NCBI RefSeq assembly: GCF_014204915.1
Contig: NZ_JACHMH010000001.1
Coordinates: 1,364,001 to 1,428,000, forward strand
Direction: 5' to 3'
Source: Crossiella cryophila
Lineage (GTDB): Bacteria > Actinomycetota > Actinomycetes > Mycobacteriales > Pseudonocardiaceae
DNA: 64,000 nucleotides
Under the pieces are notes generated by a model, which was given only the letters and a program-made list of their open reading frames with translations, was not told where the DNA came from and searched no databases. Below, in pieces: positions 43,990-52,732 of this stretch (its first letter is position 1; each line of letters begins with the position of its first letter). The position numbers and the translations under genes are program-made.

Positions 43990-44538
43990 ATGCGCGCGGA
44001 CGCCCAGCGCAACCGGGAGAAGCTGCTGAAGTGCGCGGTCCGGCTGTTCTCCGAACGCGGACCCGAGGTGGCCCTGGACGCCGTGGCCAAGGAGGCCGGG
44101 GTCGGCATCGGCACGCTCTACCGGCACTTCCCGACCCGCGAGGCGTTGATCGAGGCGGCCTACCGCAACGAGCTGGCCGAGGTGTGCGAGGCGGCGCAGG
44201 AGCTGCTCGCCGAGCTGCCGGCTGATCAGGCCCTGCGTGCCTGGATGGACCGCTTCCTGGCGTACTGGACCACCAAGTCGGGCATGTCCGCCGCGCTCAA
44301 CGCGGTGATCGCCACCGGCGCCAACCCGTACGAGCAGAGCCGGGACCTGCTGGACTCGGCCATCCGGCTGCTGCTGACCCCGGCCGCCGAATCGGGCGCG
44401 CTGCGCACCGACGTGACCTCCGAGGAGGTGCTGGTGGCCATCAGCGGGGTGGCACTGGTCGCGGCCGCGATGGGCGGTCGAGAGCTGGCCGGCCGCCAGC
44501 TCGACCTGATCATGGACGGCCTGCGCTACCGGCCTTAG
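43990..44538 (+). CDS. TetR-family transcriptional regulator
   Basis: A 182-residue repressor. The HTH spans about residues 12-50 (LKCAVRLFSERGPEVALDAV ... VGIGTLYRHFPTREALIEAAYR), followed by a ligand/dimer domain of TetR_C type. The ATG at 43990 has GGAGAAAGG upstream. Divergent to the SDR gene and next to two ACCGGAGG-type operators, it likely represses itself and the SDR. Its stop overlaps the converging MFS gene. Confidence 0.92.
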   Translation: MRADAQRNREKLLKCAVRLFSERGPEVALDAVAKEAGVGIGTLYRHFPTREALIEAAYRNELAEVCEAAQELLAELPADQALRAWMDRFLAYWTTKSGMSAALNAVIATGANPYEQSRDLLDSAIRLLLTPAAESGALRTDVTSEEVLVAISGVALVAAAMGGRELAGRQLDLIMDGLRYRP

Positions 44539-45818
44539 GCCGCCGCTGCCTCTGCCTTGGCCGCCGCCCGGTTGGCCGAGGCCCGGAACAACGTCCAGGC
44601 CACGATCGCCGACAGCAGCCCGGCCCCGCCCACCGCGACGAAGCCCCAGGGCGGCCCGGCCAGGTCGATGGCCAGTCCGGCCAGCGGCGCGCCCAGCGCG
44701 CTGCCCGCGGTCAGCGCGGAACCGTGCAGGCCCAGTGCCTCGCCACGCACCGACTCCGGGGTCAGTTTGCTGACCTCCTCGGAGGTGGCCGCGATGGTCG
44801 GCGCGCAGAGCAGGCCAGCCGGGATCAGCATCAGCGCGAGCAGCCACCACTGGCTGGCGAAGGCCACCGGGATGGTGCACAGGCCGAGCAGGCCCATCAG
44901 CACCAGCGAGGGGTAGGAGCGGCGCATCGCGCCGTAGAGGAAACCGCCGACCAGCGAGGCCAGGCACCAGATCGGGATCACCGCGCTGGTCCAGGGCAGC
45001 TGACCGGCCTCGCGCAGCACGCCCACGATGGCCAGGTCGCTGCCGGAGAGCACCAGCACCGCGCCGCTGGAGGCGGCCAGCACCGCCACCATCCGGGTGG
45101 TCAGCCAGCTCGACCGCGGCGGACGCGGGCCGGTGGCCACCTCGCTGGTTTTGCTCCGGATGGCCGGGTTGAGCAGGTACAACCCGATGCCCGCGAGCAC
45201 GATGCAGCTACCGACGCCGATCATCGCCACGTGTCCGGACAGGCTGGTCACCACCACCACGCCCAGTGCGGGCCCGACCATGAACGCGGCCTCGACCACC
45301 ATCGAGTCCAGCGAGAACGCGGTCCGCCGCTGCGCCTCGGGCACCAGCGCGGCCATCGCCTGCCGGGAGATCGAGTGCACCGGCAGCGCGAACAGCCCGC
45401 CGAAGACCGCGGTGGCCAACAGCCCGGTCAGGCCGAGCCAGGGGCTGGTGAACCAGAACACGCCCTCGATCACCGTGGTCACCAGGATCACCGGGCGCAG
45501 GCCGACCGAGTCCACCAGCCTGCCCAGCAGCGGCGAGCCGACCGCGAGCCCGATGGTCACCGCCACCGAGACCACCGCCGCCCAGGTGTAGCTCTGCCCA
45601 AGGTCCTGCAGCACGTGCAGGTTCAACACCATTGGCCCTGCCGCGATCGGGGTCCTGGCCAGCAGGGTGACAACGACCAGGGGACGGACGCCGGGCAGCG
45701 CGAACAGGCGGCGGTAGGGCTCGATCGGCACCTGTGCATGGTGGCTGTTGGCACCGACAGCCGTCCAAGAGGTTTCCCACCCCTCGGCCGACCTGCCCCG
45801 GGCCTTTTCTCGACTCAT
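44535..45818 (-). CDS. Major facilitator superfamily transporter
   Basis: A 427-residue 12-helix transporter. It has MFS loop features (GRLVDSVGLRPVILVTT) and the repeated half-structure. Resembles drug/metabolite exporters of actinobacteria; the substrate is unknown. It diverges from a Fur-type gene with only about 30 bases between the start codons, so the promoters must overlap. The ends of the MFS and TetR genes overlap by 4 bases. Confidence 0.88.
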   Translation of the reverse strand: MSREKARGRSAEGWETSWTAVGANSHHAQVPIEPYRRLFALPGVRPLVVVTLLARTPIAAGPMVLNLHVLQDLGQSYTWAAVVSVAVTIGLAVGSPLLGRLVDSVGLRPVILVTTVIEGVFWFTSPWLGLTGLLATAVFGGLFALPVHSISRQAMAALVPEAQRRTAFSLDSMVVEAAFMVGPALGVVVVTSLSGHVAMIGVGSCIVLAGIGLYLLNPAIRSKTSEVATGPRPPRSSWLTTRMVAVLAASSGAVLVLSGSDLAIVGVLREAGQLPWTSAVIPIWCLASLVGGFLYGAMRRSYPSLVLMGLLGLCTIPVAFASQWWLLALMLIPAGLLCAPTIAATSEEVSKLTPESVRGEALGLHGSALTAGSALGAPLAGLAIDLAGPPWGFVAVGGAGLLSAIVAWTLFRASANRAAAKAEAAAA

Positions 45819-45847
45819 TCCAGAACAAGTGGTGGAGTGATGCCGTC

Positions 45848-46306
45848 ATGAACACCGAGACCACCCCGCGCGCACCCGATGCCCGTGACCAGCTCAGGTC
45901 GGCGGGACTGCGGGTCACCCAGCCGAGGATCGCGGTGCTCGAGTGGCTCTCCGGCCACCCGCATTCGACCGCCGACCAGGTCGCCACGGCCACCCGCGCC
46001 CGGCTGGGCACGGTGTCCACCCAGGCCGTCTACGACGTGCTGGCCGCCTGCACCTCGGCCGGGTTGCTGCGCCGGATCGAACCGGCAGGCCACCCGGCCC
46101 GGTTCGAGACCCGGACCGGGGACAACCACCACCACCTGGTGTGCCGGATCTGCGGGCACACCCAGGACGTCGACTGCGTCCGCGGCCAGCGGCCCTGTCT
46201 GGACCCCGCCGACACCGCGGGCTTCGCGGTGGACGAGGCCGAGGTCGTGTTCTGGGGCCGGTGCCCGGACTGCCTGGCCGCGAGCGCCGGACAGTTCACC
46301 GGCTGA
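45848..46306 (+). CDS. Fur-family transcriptional regulator
   Basis: A 152-residue metal- or peroxide-sensing repressor. The winged-helix part is RDQLRSAGLRVTQPRIAVLE ... VSTQAVYDVLAACTSAGLLR; the dimer/metal part has DNHHHLVCRICG (HHH and Cys pair) and GRCPDCLAA (Cys pair, structural zinc). The catalase gene usual next to FurA is absent here; its divergent neighbour is an MFS gene. Fur/Zur/PerR subtype cannot be set without the metal site's full geometry. Confidence 0.88.
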   Translation: MNTETTPRAPDARDQLRSAGLRVTQPRIAVLEWLSGHPHSTADQVATATRARLGTVSTQAVYDVLAACTSAGLLRRIEPAGHPARFETRTGDNHHHLVCRICGHTQDVDCVRGQRPCLDPADTAGFAVDEAEVVFWGRCPDCLAASAGQFTG

Positions 46307-46351
46307 GCAATCCGGCCTCACCGGATCGGGGGTTCTACTACCCTCGGTCCG

Positions 46352-46939
46352 GTGACACTGCCAGGGCAGGACCCGTTGGAGGACACCAAACGCGCGACCC
46401 AGACCGCGCTGGAACGCGCGGTCGGCGAGGGCAGGCTCACCCTGGAGGAGTTCACCGCCCGCGCCGACACGGTGTGGCGGGCCCAGGACCCGGCCGAGAT
46501 CGCCCGCGCGGTGCAGGACCTGCCTGCACCGGTGGTGCCACCCGCGCCCGCGGCAGCCGTGGCCAGGGTCAGCACCAAATCGATCTTCGACGACGTCCGC
46601 CGCAGTGGTCGGTTCACCCTGCGTTCGGGCACCACCATCAGCGCGATCTTCGGCGATGCCAAGGTGGACCTGCGGCAGGCGGTGATCAGCGAGCCGGTGG
46701 TGGAGCTGACCGTGTTCAGCTGCTTCGGCGATGTGGTGATCACCCTGCCCAAGGGGGTCAACGCCGAGGTCAACGGGTCGGTGGTGTTCGGCTCGGAGCG
46801 GGTGGAGCTGTCCGGGGACCCGGCGCTGCCGGGCAGTCCGCTGCTCCGGATCAACGCGCGCTCGATCTTCGGCGACGTCAAGGTGCGCGACCGGAGTCTG
46901 AGCGAGCGGGTCAGGAACTGGCTGGACCGGCTGTCCTAA
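46352..46939 (+). CDS. DUF1707/LiaF-like domain protein (copy 1)
   Basis: A 195-residue cytoplasmic protein. The N-terminal DUF1707-type module has TLERAVGEGRLTLEEFTARA. The C-terminal repeats FGDAKVDLRQAVI ... FGDVVITLPKGV ... FGDVKVRD resemble the beta-helical LiaF C-terminal domain linked to cell-envelope-stress sensing. The GTG is 7 nt from TACCCT, a leaderless-type box. It is a paralogue of the 47644 gene, with 40 identical bases shared. Confidence 0.82.
   Translation: MTLPGQDPLEDTKRATQTALERAVGEGRLTLEEFTARADTVWRAQDPAEIARAVQDLPAPVVPPAPAAAVARVSTKSIFDDVRRSGRFTLRSGTTISAIFGDAKVDLRQAVISEPVVELTVFSCFGDVVITLPKGVNAEVNGSVVFGSERVELSGDPALPGSPLLRINARSIFGDVKVRDRSLSERVRNWLDRLS
46407..46446 (+). repeat. 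40-bp direct repeat, copy 1 (paralogous gene segment)
   Basis: Exactly identical to 47702-47741. It encodes the DUF1707 core TLERAVGEGRLTL; both copies are in the two paralogous genes. Identity including third positions suggests recent duplication or gene conversion. Confidence 0.9.
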
Positions 46940-46946
46940 AGGCCAG

Positions 46947-46977
46947 TTGACCTCCAGCTGGCTGGAGGTCGTACCGT
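46947..46977 (+). promoter_or_regulatory. MerR/SoxR-type promoter with 19-bp spacer and central dyad
   Basis: -35 TTGACC (46947-46952) and -10 TACCGT (46972-46977) are separated by 19 bp, the over-long spacing of MerR-family-controlled promoters. The spacer holds a perfect inverted repeat GACCTCCAG-CTGG-CTGGAGGTC (46949-46970). It precedes an NADPH-dependent FMN reductase gene, a known SoxR-type target in streptomycetes. No merR/soxR gene is in the window. Confidence 0.8.
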
Positions 46978-47012
46978 GCTGGACGGGTCGGCCGAAGGAA
47001 GGAACTACTCGA

Positions 47013-47618
47013 ATGACGGTCACCGTGGTGGGCATCGGCGGATCGCTGCGCGCGGACTCCCAGTCCCAGCGCGCGCTCGACCTGGTGCTGGCCGGGGCCC
47101 GCGAGGCGGGCGCCAAGACGGTCGCCTTCACCGGGCCCGACCTGGTGCTGCCCTTCTACGACCCGGCCGTGCCGGACCGTCCGGAGAACGCGATCCGGAT
47201 GGTCGAGGCGCTGCGCACCGCCGACGGCGTGGTGCTGGTCTCGCCCGGCTACCACGGCACGGTCTCCGGCCTGGTCAAGAACACCCTGGACTACATCGAG
47301 GACCTGCGCACCGACGAGCGCCCGTACCTGGACGGCCGCGCGGTCGGCTGCGTGGCCACCGCGATGGGCTGGCAGGCCGCGGTCACCACGCTCACCGCGC
47401 TGCGCTCCATCGTGCACGCCCTGCGCGGCTGGCCGACCCCGCTGGGCGCGGCGCTCAACTCCCGCGAGGTCAGCTTCGACCTCGGCGGCGGCTGCACGGA
47501 CACCCAGGTCAGCGCGACCCTGCGGACCATCGGCCAGCAGGTGGCCGAGTTCGCGCTGCGCGGGCGGCATCAGCCTGAAGGCCGACCAGGGGTGCTACTT
47601 CGCGACGACGAACGCTGA
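47013..47618 (+). CDS. NADPH-dependent FMN reductase
   Basis: A 201-residue flavodoxin-fold quinone/FMN reductase. The first strand-loop GIGGSLRADSQSQRALDLVL holds the flavin phosphate; SPGYHGTVSGLVKNTLDYIE is the second conserved block. It probably reduces quinones or FMN using NADPH during redox stress. A MerR/SoxR-type promoter lies 36 bases upstream, and the ATG has AAGGAAGGA. It is placed between two DUF1707 paralogues. Confidence 0.9.
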   Translation: MTVTVVGIGGSLRADSQSQRALDLVLAGAREAGAKTVAFTGPDLVLPFYDPAVPDRPENAIRMVEALRTADGVVLVSPGYHGTVSGLVKNTLDYIEDLRTDERPYLDGRAVGCVATAMGWQAAVTTLTALRSIVHALRGWPTPLGAALNSREVSFDLGGGCTDTQVSATLRTIGQQVAEFALRGRHQPEGRPGVLLRDDER

Positions 47619-47643
47619 CGAAACCGGTGGCTACCGTGGCCTG

Positions 47644-48180
47644 GTGACGCAGCCACCCTTGGAGTCGGCCCTCGACCTGGTCAAGACCCGGGCGCAGACC
47701 ACGCTGGAACGCGCGGTCGGCGAGGGCAGGCTCACCCTGGACGAGTTCACCGCAAAGGTCGACCTGGTCTTCCAGGCGCCCGACGAGGCCGGGGTGCGCG
47801 CGGTGGTGGACACCCTGCCCGCCCCGCTCACCCCGGTCAGCACCGTGGTCAGCCGACAGTCGATCTTCGATGACGTGGCCAGGAGCGGCCGCTTCGCGCT
47901 GCCCACCGGCGCCACCGTGTCCTCCTTCTTCGGCGACGTCGAACTCGACCTGCGCCAGGCCGTGATCACCGACCCACTGGTCGAGGTGCACACCTGGACC
48001 TGGTTCGGCGACATCGAGGTCACCGTGCCGGAAGGGGTCGAGGTCGAGGTGAAGAGCGGCCTGGTCTTCGGCGACGAGGTGGTCGAACTGGCCGACGTGC
48101 CACCGGTGCCCGGCGCACCCAAGATCCGGATCAAGGCCTGGACCACCTTCGGCGACGTCCGAGTGGTGTCCGCGGCCTGA
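47644..48180 (+). CDS. DUF1707/LiaF-like domain protein (copy 2)
   Basis: A 178-residue paralogue of the 46352 gene, with the same N-terminal TLERAVGEGRLTLDEFTAKV and the C-terminal FFGDVELDLRQAVI, WFGDIEVTVPEGV, TFGDVRVVS repeats. The GTG is 6 nt after TACCGT, a leaderless-type promoter like that of copy 1, so the two are probably independent transcripts. No signal peptide or membrane helix. Role inferred only from the LiaF similarity. Confidence 0.82.
   Translation: MTQPPLESALDLVKTRAQTTLERAVGEGRLTLDEFTAKVDLVFQAPDEAGVRAVVDTLPAPLTPVSTVVSRQSIFDDVARSGRFALPTGATVSSFFGDVELDLRQAVITDPLVEVHTWTWFGDIEVTVPEGVEVEVKSGLVFGDEVVELADVPPVPGAPKIRIKAWTTFGDVRVVSAA
47702..47741 (+). repeat. 40-bp direct repeat, copy 2 (paralogous gene segment)
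   Basis: Identical to 46407-46446, 1,295 bases away. Recombination between copies would delete the FMN reductase and fuse the two DUF1707 genes. Confidence 0.9.
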
Positions 48181-48185
48181 TCGGG

Positions 48186-48232
48186 GCAGGCCTGCCCGGG
48201 TCTCGTGGGACCGGTGACCCGAGCAGGCCTGC
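48186..48232. terminator. Bidirectional hairpin between convergent genes
   Basis: GCAGGCCTGC occurs at 48186-48195 and 48223-48232; as this decamer is self-complementary, the two copies pair, continued by CGGGTC/GACCCG after one mismatch. It separates the DUF1707 gene from the converging S9 peptidase gene. Confidence 0.65.
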
Positions 48233-48250
48233 TGATGACTCAGATCAGCT

Positions 48251-50077
48251 TCACCCGGTGGCGAGGATCCGCCGGGCGAAATCGATCTCGGCCGCGGTCT
48301 GGCGCATCGTCTCGGCCACCACCAGCGAGCCGTGGCCCGCGTTGTACCGGTAGACCTCGTACGCGGCGCCGCGCTCGGCCAGCCGGTCCAGGTAGTTCTC
48401 GATCTGCCGGATCGGGCAGCGCGGGTCGTTCTCGCCTGCCAGCACCAGCACCGGCGTGGTCACCTTGTCCACGTAGGTGATCGGCGAGGACGCCTCGTAG
48501 CGCTCCGGCAGCTCCTCCGGCGACCCGCCGAACAGCGCCCGGTCGTAGGCCCGCAGCGGCTCCATCTCGTCCTCGTAGGCCGCCACGTAGTCGGCCACCG
48601 GCACGCTGGCCACCCCGGCCGCCCACAGCTCGGGCTGGGTGCCCACGGCCAGCAGGGTCAGGAACCCACCCCAGGAACCGCCCGCGACCACGCACTTGGC
48701 CGGGTCGGCCAGGCCCGAGCCGACCGCCCAGGCGTGCACCGCGGCCACGTCCTCCAGCTCGATCAGGCCGGGACGGCCCTCGATGGCATCCCGCCACACC
48801 GAGCCGTAGCCGGTGGAACCGCGGTAGTTGACGTGCACCACCGCGAACCCGGCGTCCACCCAGGCCGCGCGGTAGGCGGAGAAGCGGTCCTCATCGGCCG
48901 AGTGCGGTCCGCCGTGCAGCTCGAACACGGTCGGGAACGGGCCCTCGCCGGCGGGCCGGGTGACCAGCGCGTGCACCGGGCCGCCGGGGCCGGTCACGAA
49001 CGCGTCCTCCAGTGGCACGCTCTCCGGGGCCCGCTCGCCCTGCGGCTCCAGCAGCACCCGGTCCACCCCGTCCGGGCCGATCGCGCGCACCGCGGGCGGC
49101 TGGCCGGAGTAGGACCAGGAGTACTCCACGGTGCCGTCCGGGCGGACCTCGGCCGAGCTGACCACGCCCCGCGCGGTGTCCACAGTGGACAGTTCGCCGG
49201 TGGCGAGGTCGTAGCGGTGCAGGGTGTTGCGGGCCTGGTGGGTGTGCGAGATCAGCAGCGCGCTGCCGTCGGGGTACCAGTCGCCGACGATCTCACCCGG
49301 CAGGTCAACGGTCAGCTCGACCTCGGTGTCGGCCGCCACGTCCCAGAGCAGCAGCTCCTCCTTGCCACGGCGCTCGTGCAGGATCAGCACCCGCTGATCG
49401 CCGGGCACCGGGCTGAAGGCCAGCGCGTCCAGGCCCTTGCCCTTGCCGTCCCACTTCTCCGCCACCGCGCTGCCGTCGTCGGCACGCAGCACCCGCAGTG
49501 CCGGGTGCCGGGAGTCGCCGTGCTCGGAGTGCGAGATGACCAGGAACGTCTCGTCCTTGGCCAGCGAGCCCACCCCGCCGTCGTGCTCGCTCTGGTAGAC
49601 GATCTCCGAGGGCGCGCCGTCCCTGGCGATCCAGATCGTGGTGCCGTCGTCGGTGGCGGTGCCCAGCACGACCACCTTGCTGCCAAGGGCCAGCCCGGCC
49701 GGGTAGGCGTCCGGCGTGCCCGGCAGTGCGGGCACCGGGTCGGCGCCGCCCGCGTAGGGCTCGCTGACCCAGTGCCCGAACTCGTCGCCGTCGGTGTCGG
49801 CGAACCACCAGATGTGCTCGCCGTCGGGGGTGAGCGTGGCGTGCGTGGTGCCGTTCTTGCGATCGGTCACCTGCCGGTGCGCGTCGGTCTCCCGGTCCCA
49901 GGTGTAGACCTCCCAGACCCCGCCGAGGTTGGAGATGTAGAGGCTGCGCTGCGGCGCGTCCTCGGCCCAGCCCGGTCGCGACACCCTGGGTGCCGCGAAC
50001 CGGGCCCGCCACCTCGCCTCGGCGGCCGGATCGGCGAAGAGCTGGTCGGGAACCTGTGCGGTCGGATGCTGGCTCAC
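48251..50077 (-). CDS. S9-family serine peptidase (prolyl oligopeptidase/acylaminoacyl-peptidase type)
   Basis: A 608-residue cytoplasmic peptidase. The N-terminal beta-propeller (about 40-330) precedes an alpha/beta-hydrolase domain with the catalytic Ser in GGSWGGFLTL, Asp in AGENDPRCPIRQ and His in NAGHGSLVV. Substrate: short peptides, possibly with blocked N-termini. GTG start lies 6 nt after TAGGAT on the - strand (leaderless-type). A GTCCACAGTGGAC palindrome falls in the coding region (49178-49190). Confidence 0.92.
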   Translation of the reverse strand: MSQHPTAQVPDQLFADPAAEARWRARFAAPRVSRPGWAEDAPQRSLYISNLGGVWEVYTWDRETDAHRQVTDRKNGTTHATLTPDGEHIWWFADTDGDEFGHWVSEPYAGGADPVPALPGTPDAYPAGLALGSKVVVLGTATDDGTTIWIARDGAPSEIVYQSEHDGGVGSLAKDETFLVISHSEHGDSRHPALRVLRADDGSAVAEKWDGKGKGLDALAFSPVPGDQRVLILHERRGKEELLLWDVAADTEVELTVDLPGEIVGDWYPDGSALLISHTHQARNTLHRYDLATGELSTVDTARGVVSSAEVRPDGTVEYSWSYSGQPPAVRAIGPDGVDRVLLEPQGERAPESVPLEDAFVTGPGGPVHALVTRPAGEGPFPTVFELHGGPHSADEDRFSAYRAAWVDAGFAVVHVNYRGSTGYGSVWRDAIEGRPGLIELEDVAAVHAWAVGSGLADPAKCVVAGGSWGGFLTLLAVGTQPELWAAGVASVPVADYVAAYEDEMEPLRAYDRALFGGSPEELPERYEASSPITYVDKVTTPVLVLAGENDPRCPIRQIENYLDRLAERGAAYEVYRYNAGHGSLVVAETMRQTAAEIDFARRILATG

Positions 50078-50096
50078 ACCCCGATCCTAGAGTCCG

Positions 50097-52448
50097 CTAC
50101 TCGGAGACGACCTCCGTCGTCAGCCCGGGGGCCTTGAGGATCTCCATCTGCGTGTACCGGCCCGGCACCCAGCCCTTGCGCACGTACAGCTCGGTCTGGT
50201 CGTAGTGGTGCGGGGAGGCCGGGTTGGCCGACTGCGAGTAGGTCAGCACGGACTGCGAGCGCGGCCCGTTGCCGGTGAGCTGGGCGGCCATGATGAAGCT
50301 GGAGCCCATCTCGACCTTGCCGTAGCTGCCGTCCGCCTGGATCTTGGTCGTGCTCGGCTCGGTCACGTTGAAACAGCCCTCACCGCCGGTGCAGCCCTGG
50401 ATCGGCAGCAGCTTGCGGGAGGGGACGTCCCGCTGGGCCTTGCCGAGTTCCAGCTCCAGCGGCAGGTTGTTGCGCAGCAGCCGCTGCACCCCGTCCGCGA
50501 TGGCCGTCTTGACCTTGGGCTCGGCGGTGTTGAGCGTGTGCGGGGTGCGCACCGGGTCCTTCGGGTCGAAGGGCACCACGAACTTGTTCGGCAGCGGCCG
50601 GATCCCGCCGTAGACCTCACGCCACAGCACCGCGCCGGGGCTGTCGGTGTCCATCCGACCGTCCCACTTGGTCAGCACCGCGCCCGCGGCACGCACATCG
50701 ATCTTGGCGCCGTCGGTGGCGGTCATCGTCGGGTTGGCCTCGATCAGGCCGGTCACCGCGTCCCGGAACAGCTCACCGGTCAGCGTGCGGTTGCCCAGCA
50801 TGGCCTGCTGCAGGTTCGGCAGGTCGAAGCCGGGCGCGCCCAGCCCGTCGCTGCCCGCGCGGCGCTGGTCCACCATCAGGTGGGACAGCCGGTCCCGCGG
50901 CGAGCGGGTGTCGGCCTGCGGGCCGTACATCCGCGGGTAGCCGGTCAGCGGGGCGAAGGCGTTGGTCAGCCAGGCCGACTCGTTGGCGTTCTGCACGTAG
51001 TCCGCGCGCTGCTGGGCCGGCTGGCTCTTCGGCCCGAAGATCCCGGCCACCACCGCGTCCGGATCGCTGCCCCAGCCGCATTCCTGCCGCGAGCCGTTGA
51101 GGATCACCCTGGCCGGGTAGGAGGCCCGGCCGGCCGGGGTGTCCACGCAGCGCTGCGCGTGCGCGTCGGTCACGTGCGGCACCACCGAGGCGTCGGCGTA
51201 GAAGCTCTGCCCCTTGGCGTCGGCGGCCACGGTGTTGGTGAAGGCCGAGCCCTGCACCCGGTTGAGCGCCTCCTTGACCTCGGTGACGTCCTTGGCCTTG
51301 GCCAGCGCCAGTTCCTGGTCGATCGCCCGCAGGCTGTCCTCATTGGACCCACGGACGGCGAAGGCCATCGTGCTGGTCCAGCCATCGGCCAGCACCGGCC
51401 CGTAGCGGGACCGGTACAGCACACGCTCCATAGTGGACAGTGCGCCGTCCGCGCCGCGCACCTGGACCCGCACGGTCTGCTTGCTCATCGGCTCGGTTTT
51501 CCCGTCCACCACATAGGAGGTCGGGTCACCGGGGGCCAGCTTCAGCTCGAACATGGTGAACCGGCTCGCGCTGGAGACGGTGTGCGTCCAGGCCATCGAC
51601 TCGTTGTGCCCGATCGCGATCGTCGGCAGCCCGGCCAGCGCGGCGCCCAGCACGTTGAGCTTGCCCGGCACGGTCAGCTGCGCCTGGTAGAGCCGATTCG
51701 GCCCAGCCCACGGGAAGTGCGGGTTGCCCAGCACCATGCCGCTGCCGTCCCTGGTCGCCTCCTTGCCCAGCCCCCAGGCGTTGCTGCCCACCGACATCAT
51801 CTCCGCCGCCGCCGGGATCGCCGGCGTGCCCTTGCCTGCCGGCGGTTTCGCGTTGGCGATCAGCGAGGTGAACGAGGACAGCCCGGTGAGCTGGCTGGAG
51901 TCGTGCAGGTTGCGCCACAGGTCCAGCTCGGTCAGCGGCCGCACCCACGCCCTGCCCCGGCAGGTCGGATCCGGCAGCCGGTCCACCCCGGTGGTCCGCA
52001 GGTACCGGTTGAACCCGGCCACGTACCCGCGCATGGTCTCCCTGACCTCCAGCGAGGGCCCCGACTTGTCCGCCAGCAGGTTCTCCAGCCGCCCGGAGTC
52101 GTTGAACGCCCGGAAGTACAGGTCGCTCTCCAGGTTGGTGAAGGTGCCCGGCCCGTTGTTGAACCGCCCCTCCGGCCCGAAATGCGCGGATCGCTGCCCG
52201 GCCAGCGTGGTCACGTGCTCGGCCATCTGGCACAGGTTGTCCTGCGCGTAGGCGTACCCGAACCCATACCCGGCCGAGCCCATGGTCGCCCCGGTGATGT
52301 GCGGCACCCCGTACTCGGTCCGCTGGATCACCGCCGAATAGGTCTTCCCGTCCGCCAGCGCCACCCCCGGCGCCGCCGACGCGGGCGCCGCCAGCACACT
52401 CCCGGCCAACGCGGTCACCACCGCGCCCACCACAAGACTTCGCACCAT
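50097..52448 (-). CDS. Secreted penicillin acylase-family (Ntn hydrolase) protein
   Basis: A 783-residue S45-family amidase. The ATG at 52448 gives a signal peptide (MVRSLVVGAVVTALAGSVLA, cleavage near ASA); the open frame extends further up but without protein-like features. The alpha-chain has QRTEYGVPHI and the YGFGYAYAQDNLCQM block. The autocatalytic beta-chain start is Ser222 in VGSNAWGLG, followed by GNPHFPW. Relatives include acyl-homoserine-lactone, aculeacin and penicillin acylases. GGGGGA precedes the ATG. Substrate not certain. Confidence 0.9.
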   Translation of the reverse strand: MVRSLVVGAVVTALAGSVLAAPASAAPGVALADGKTYSAVIQRTEYGVPHITGATMGSAGYGFGYAYAQDNLCQMAEHVTTLAGQRSAHFGPEGRFNNGPGTFTNLESDLYFRAFNDSGRLENLLADKSGPSLEVRETMRGYVAGFNRYLRTTGVDRLPDPTCRGRAWVRPLTELDLWRNLHDSSQLTGLSSFTSLIANAKPPAGKGTPAIPAAAEMMSVGSNAWGLGKEATRDGSGMVLGNPHFPWAGPNRLYQAQLTVPGKLNVLGAALAGLPTIAIGHNESMAWTHTVSSASRFTMFELKLAPGDPTSYVVDGKTEPMSKQTVRVQVRGADGALSTMERVLYRSRYGPVLADGWTSTMAFAVRGSNEDSLRAIDQELALAKAKDVTEVKEALNRVQGSAFTNTVAADAKGQSFYADASVVPHVTDAHAQRCVDTPAGRASYPARVILNGSRQECGWGSDPDAVVAGIFGPKSQPAQQRADYVQNANESAWLTNAFAPLTGYPRMYGPQADTRSPRDRLSHLMVDQRRAGSDGLGAPGFDLPNLQQAMLGNRTLTGELFRDAVTGLIEANPTMTATDGAKIDVRAAGAVLTKWDGRMDTDSPGAVLWREVYGGIRPLPNKFVVPFDPKDPVRTPHTLNTAEPKVKTAIADGVQRLLRNNLPLELELGKAQRDVPSRKLLPIQGCTGGEGCFNVTEPSTTKIQADGSYGKVEMGSSFIMAAQLTGNGPRSQSVLTYSQSANPASPHHYDQTELYVRKGWVPGRYTQMEILKAPGLTTEVVSE

Positions 52449-52595
52449 CTGGTGAATTCCCCCACGCCTAGAAGAGTCGGAACATCGAGTAGTCAAACCG
52501 ACCCGATCCTGCGACACCTCCGGAGAAACCCGGACAAGATGTGCCCTTTGGGCACCGACAACCACCTAAGTGGGCCCACGGGTACCCCGGGAATG

Positions 52596-52633
52596 ACTCA
52601 GGGCCTGCCCGCACAAGCGGACAGGCCCTGAGT
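52596..52633 (-). terminator. Terminator of tRNA-Pro(CGG)
   Basis: ACTCAGGGCCTG (52596-52607) pairs exactly with CAGGCCCTGAGT (52622-52633), with inner CCGC/GCGG pairing. It lies four bases beyond the tRNA 3' end on the - strand. Confidence 0.75.
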
Positions 52634-52635
52634 TT

Positions 52636-52710
<75 letters not shown>

Positions 52711-52732
52711 GTTAAGCGGAACGAGACAAATA

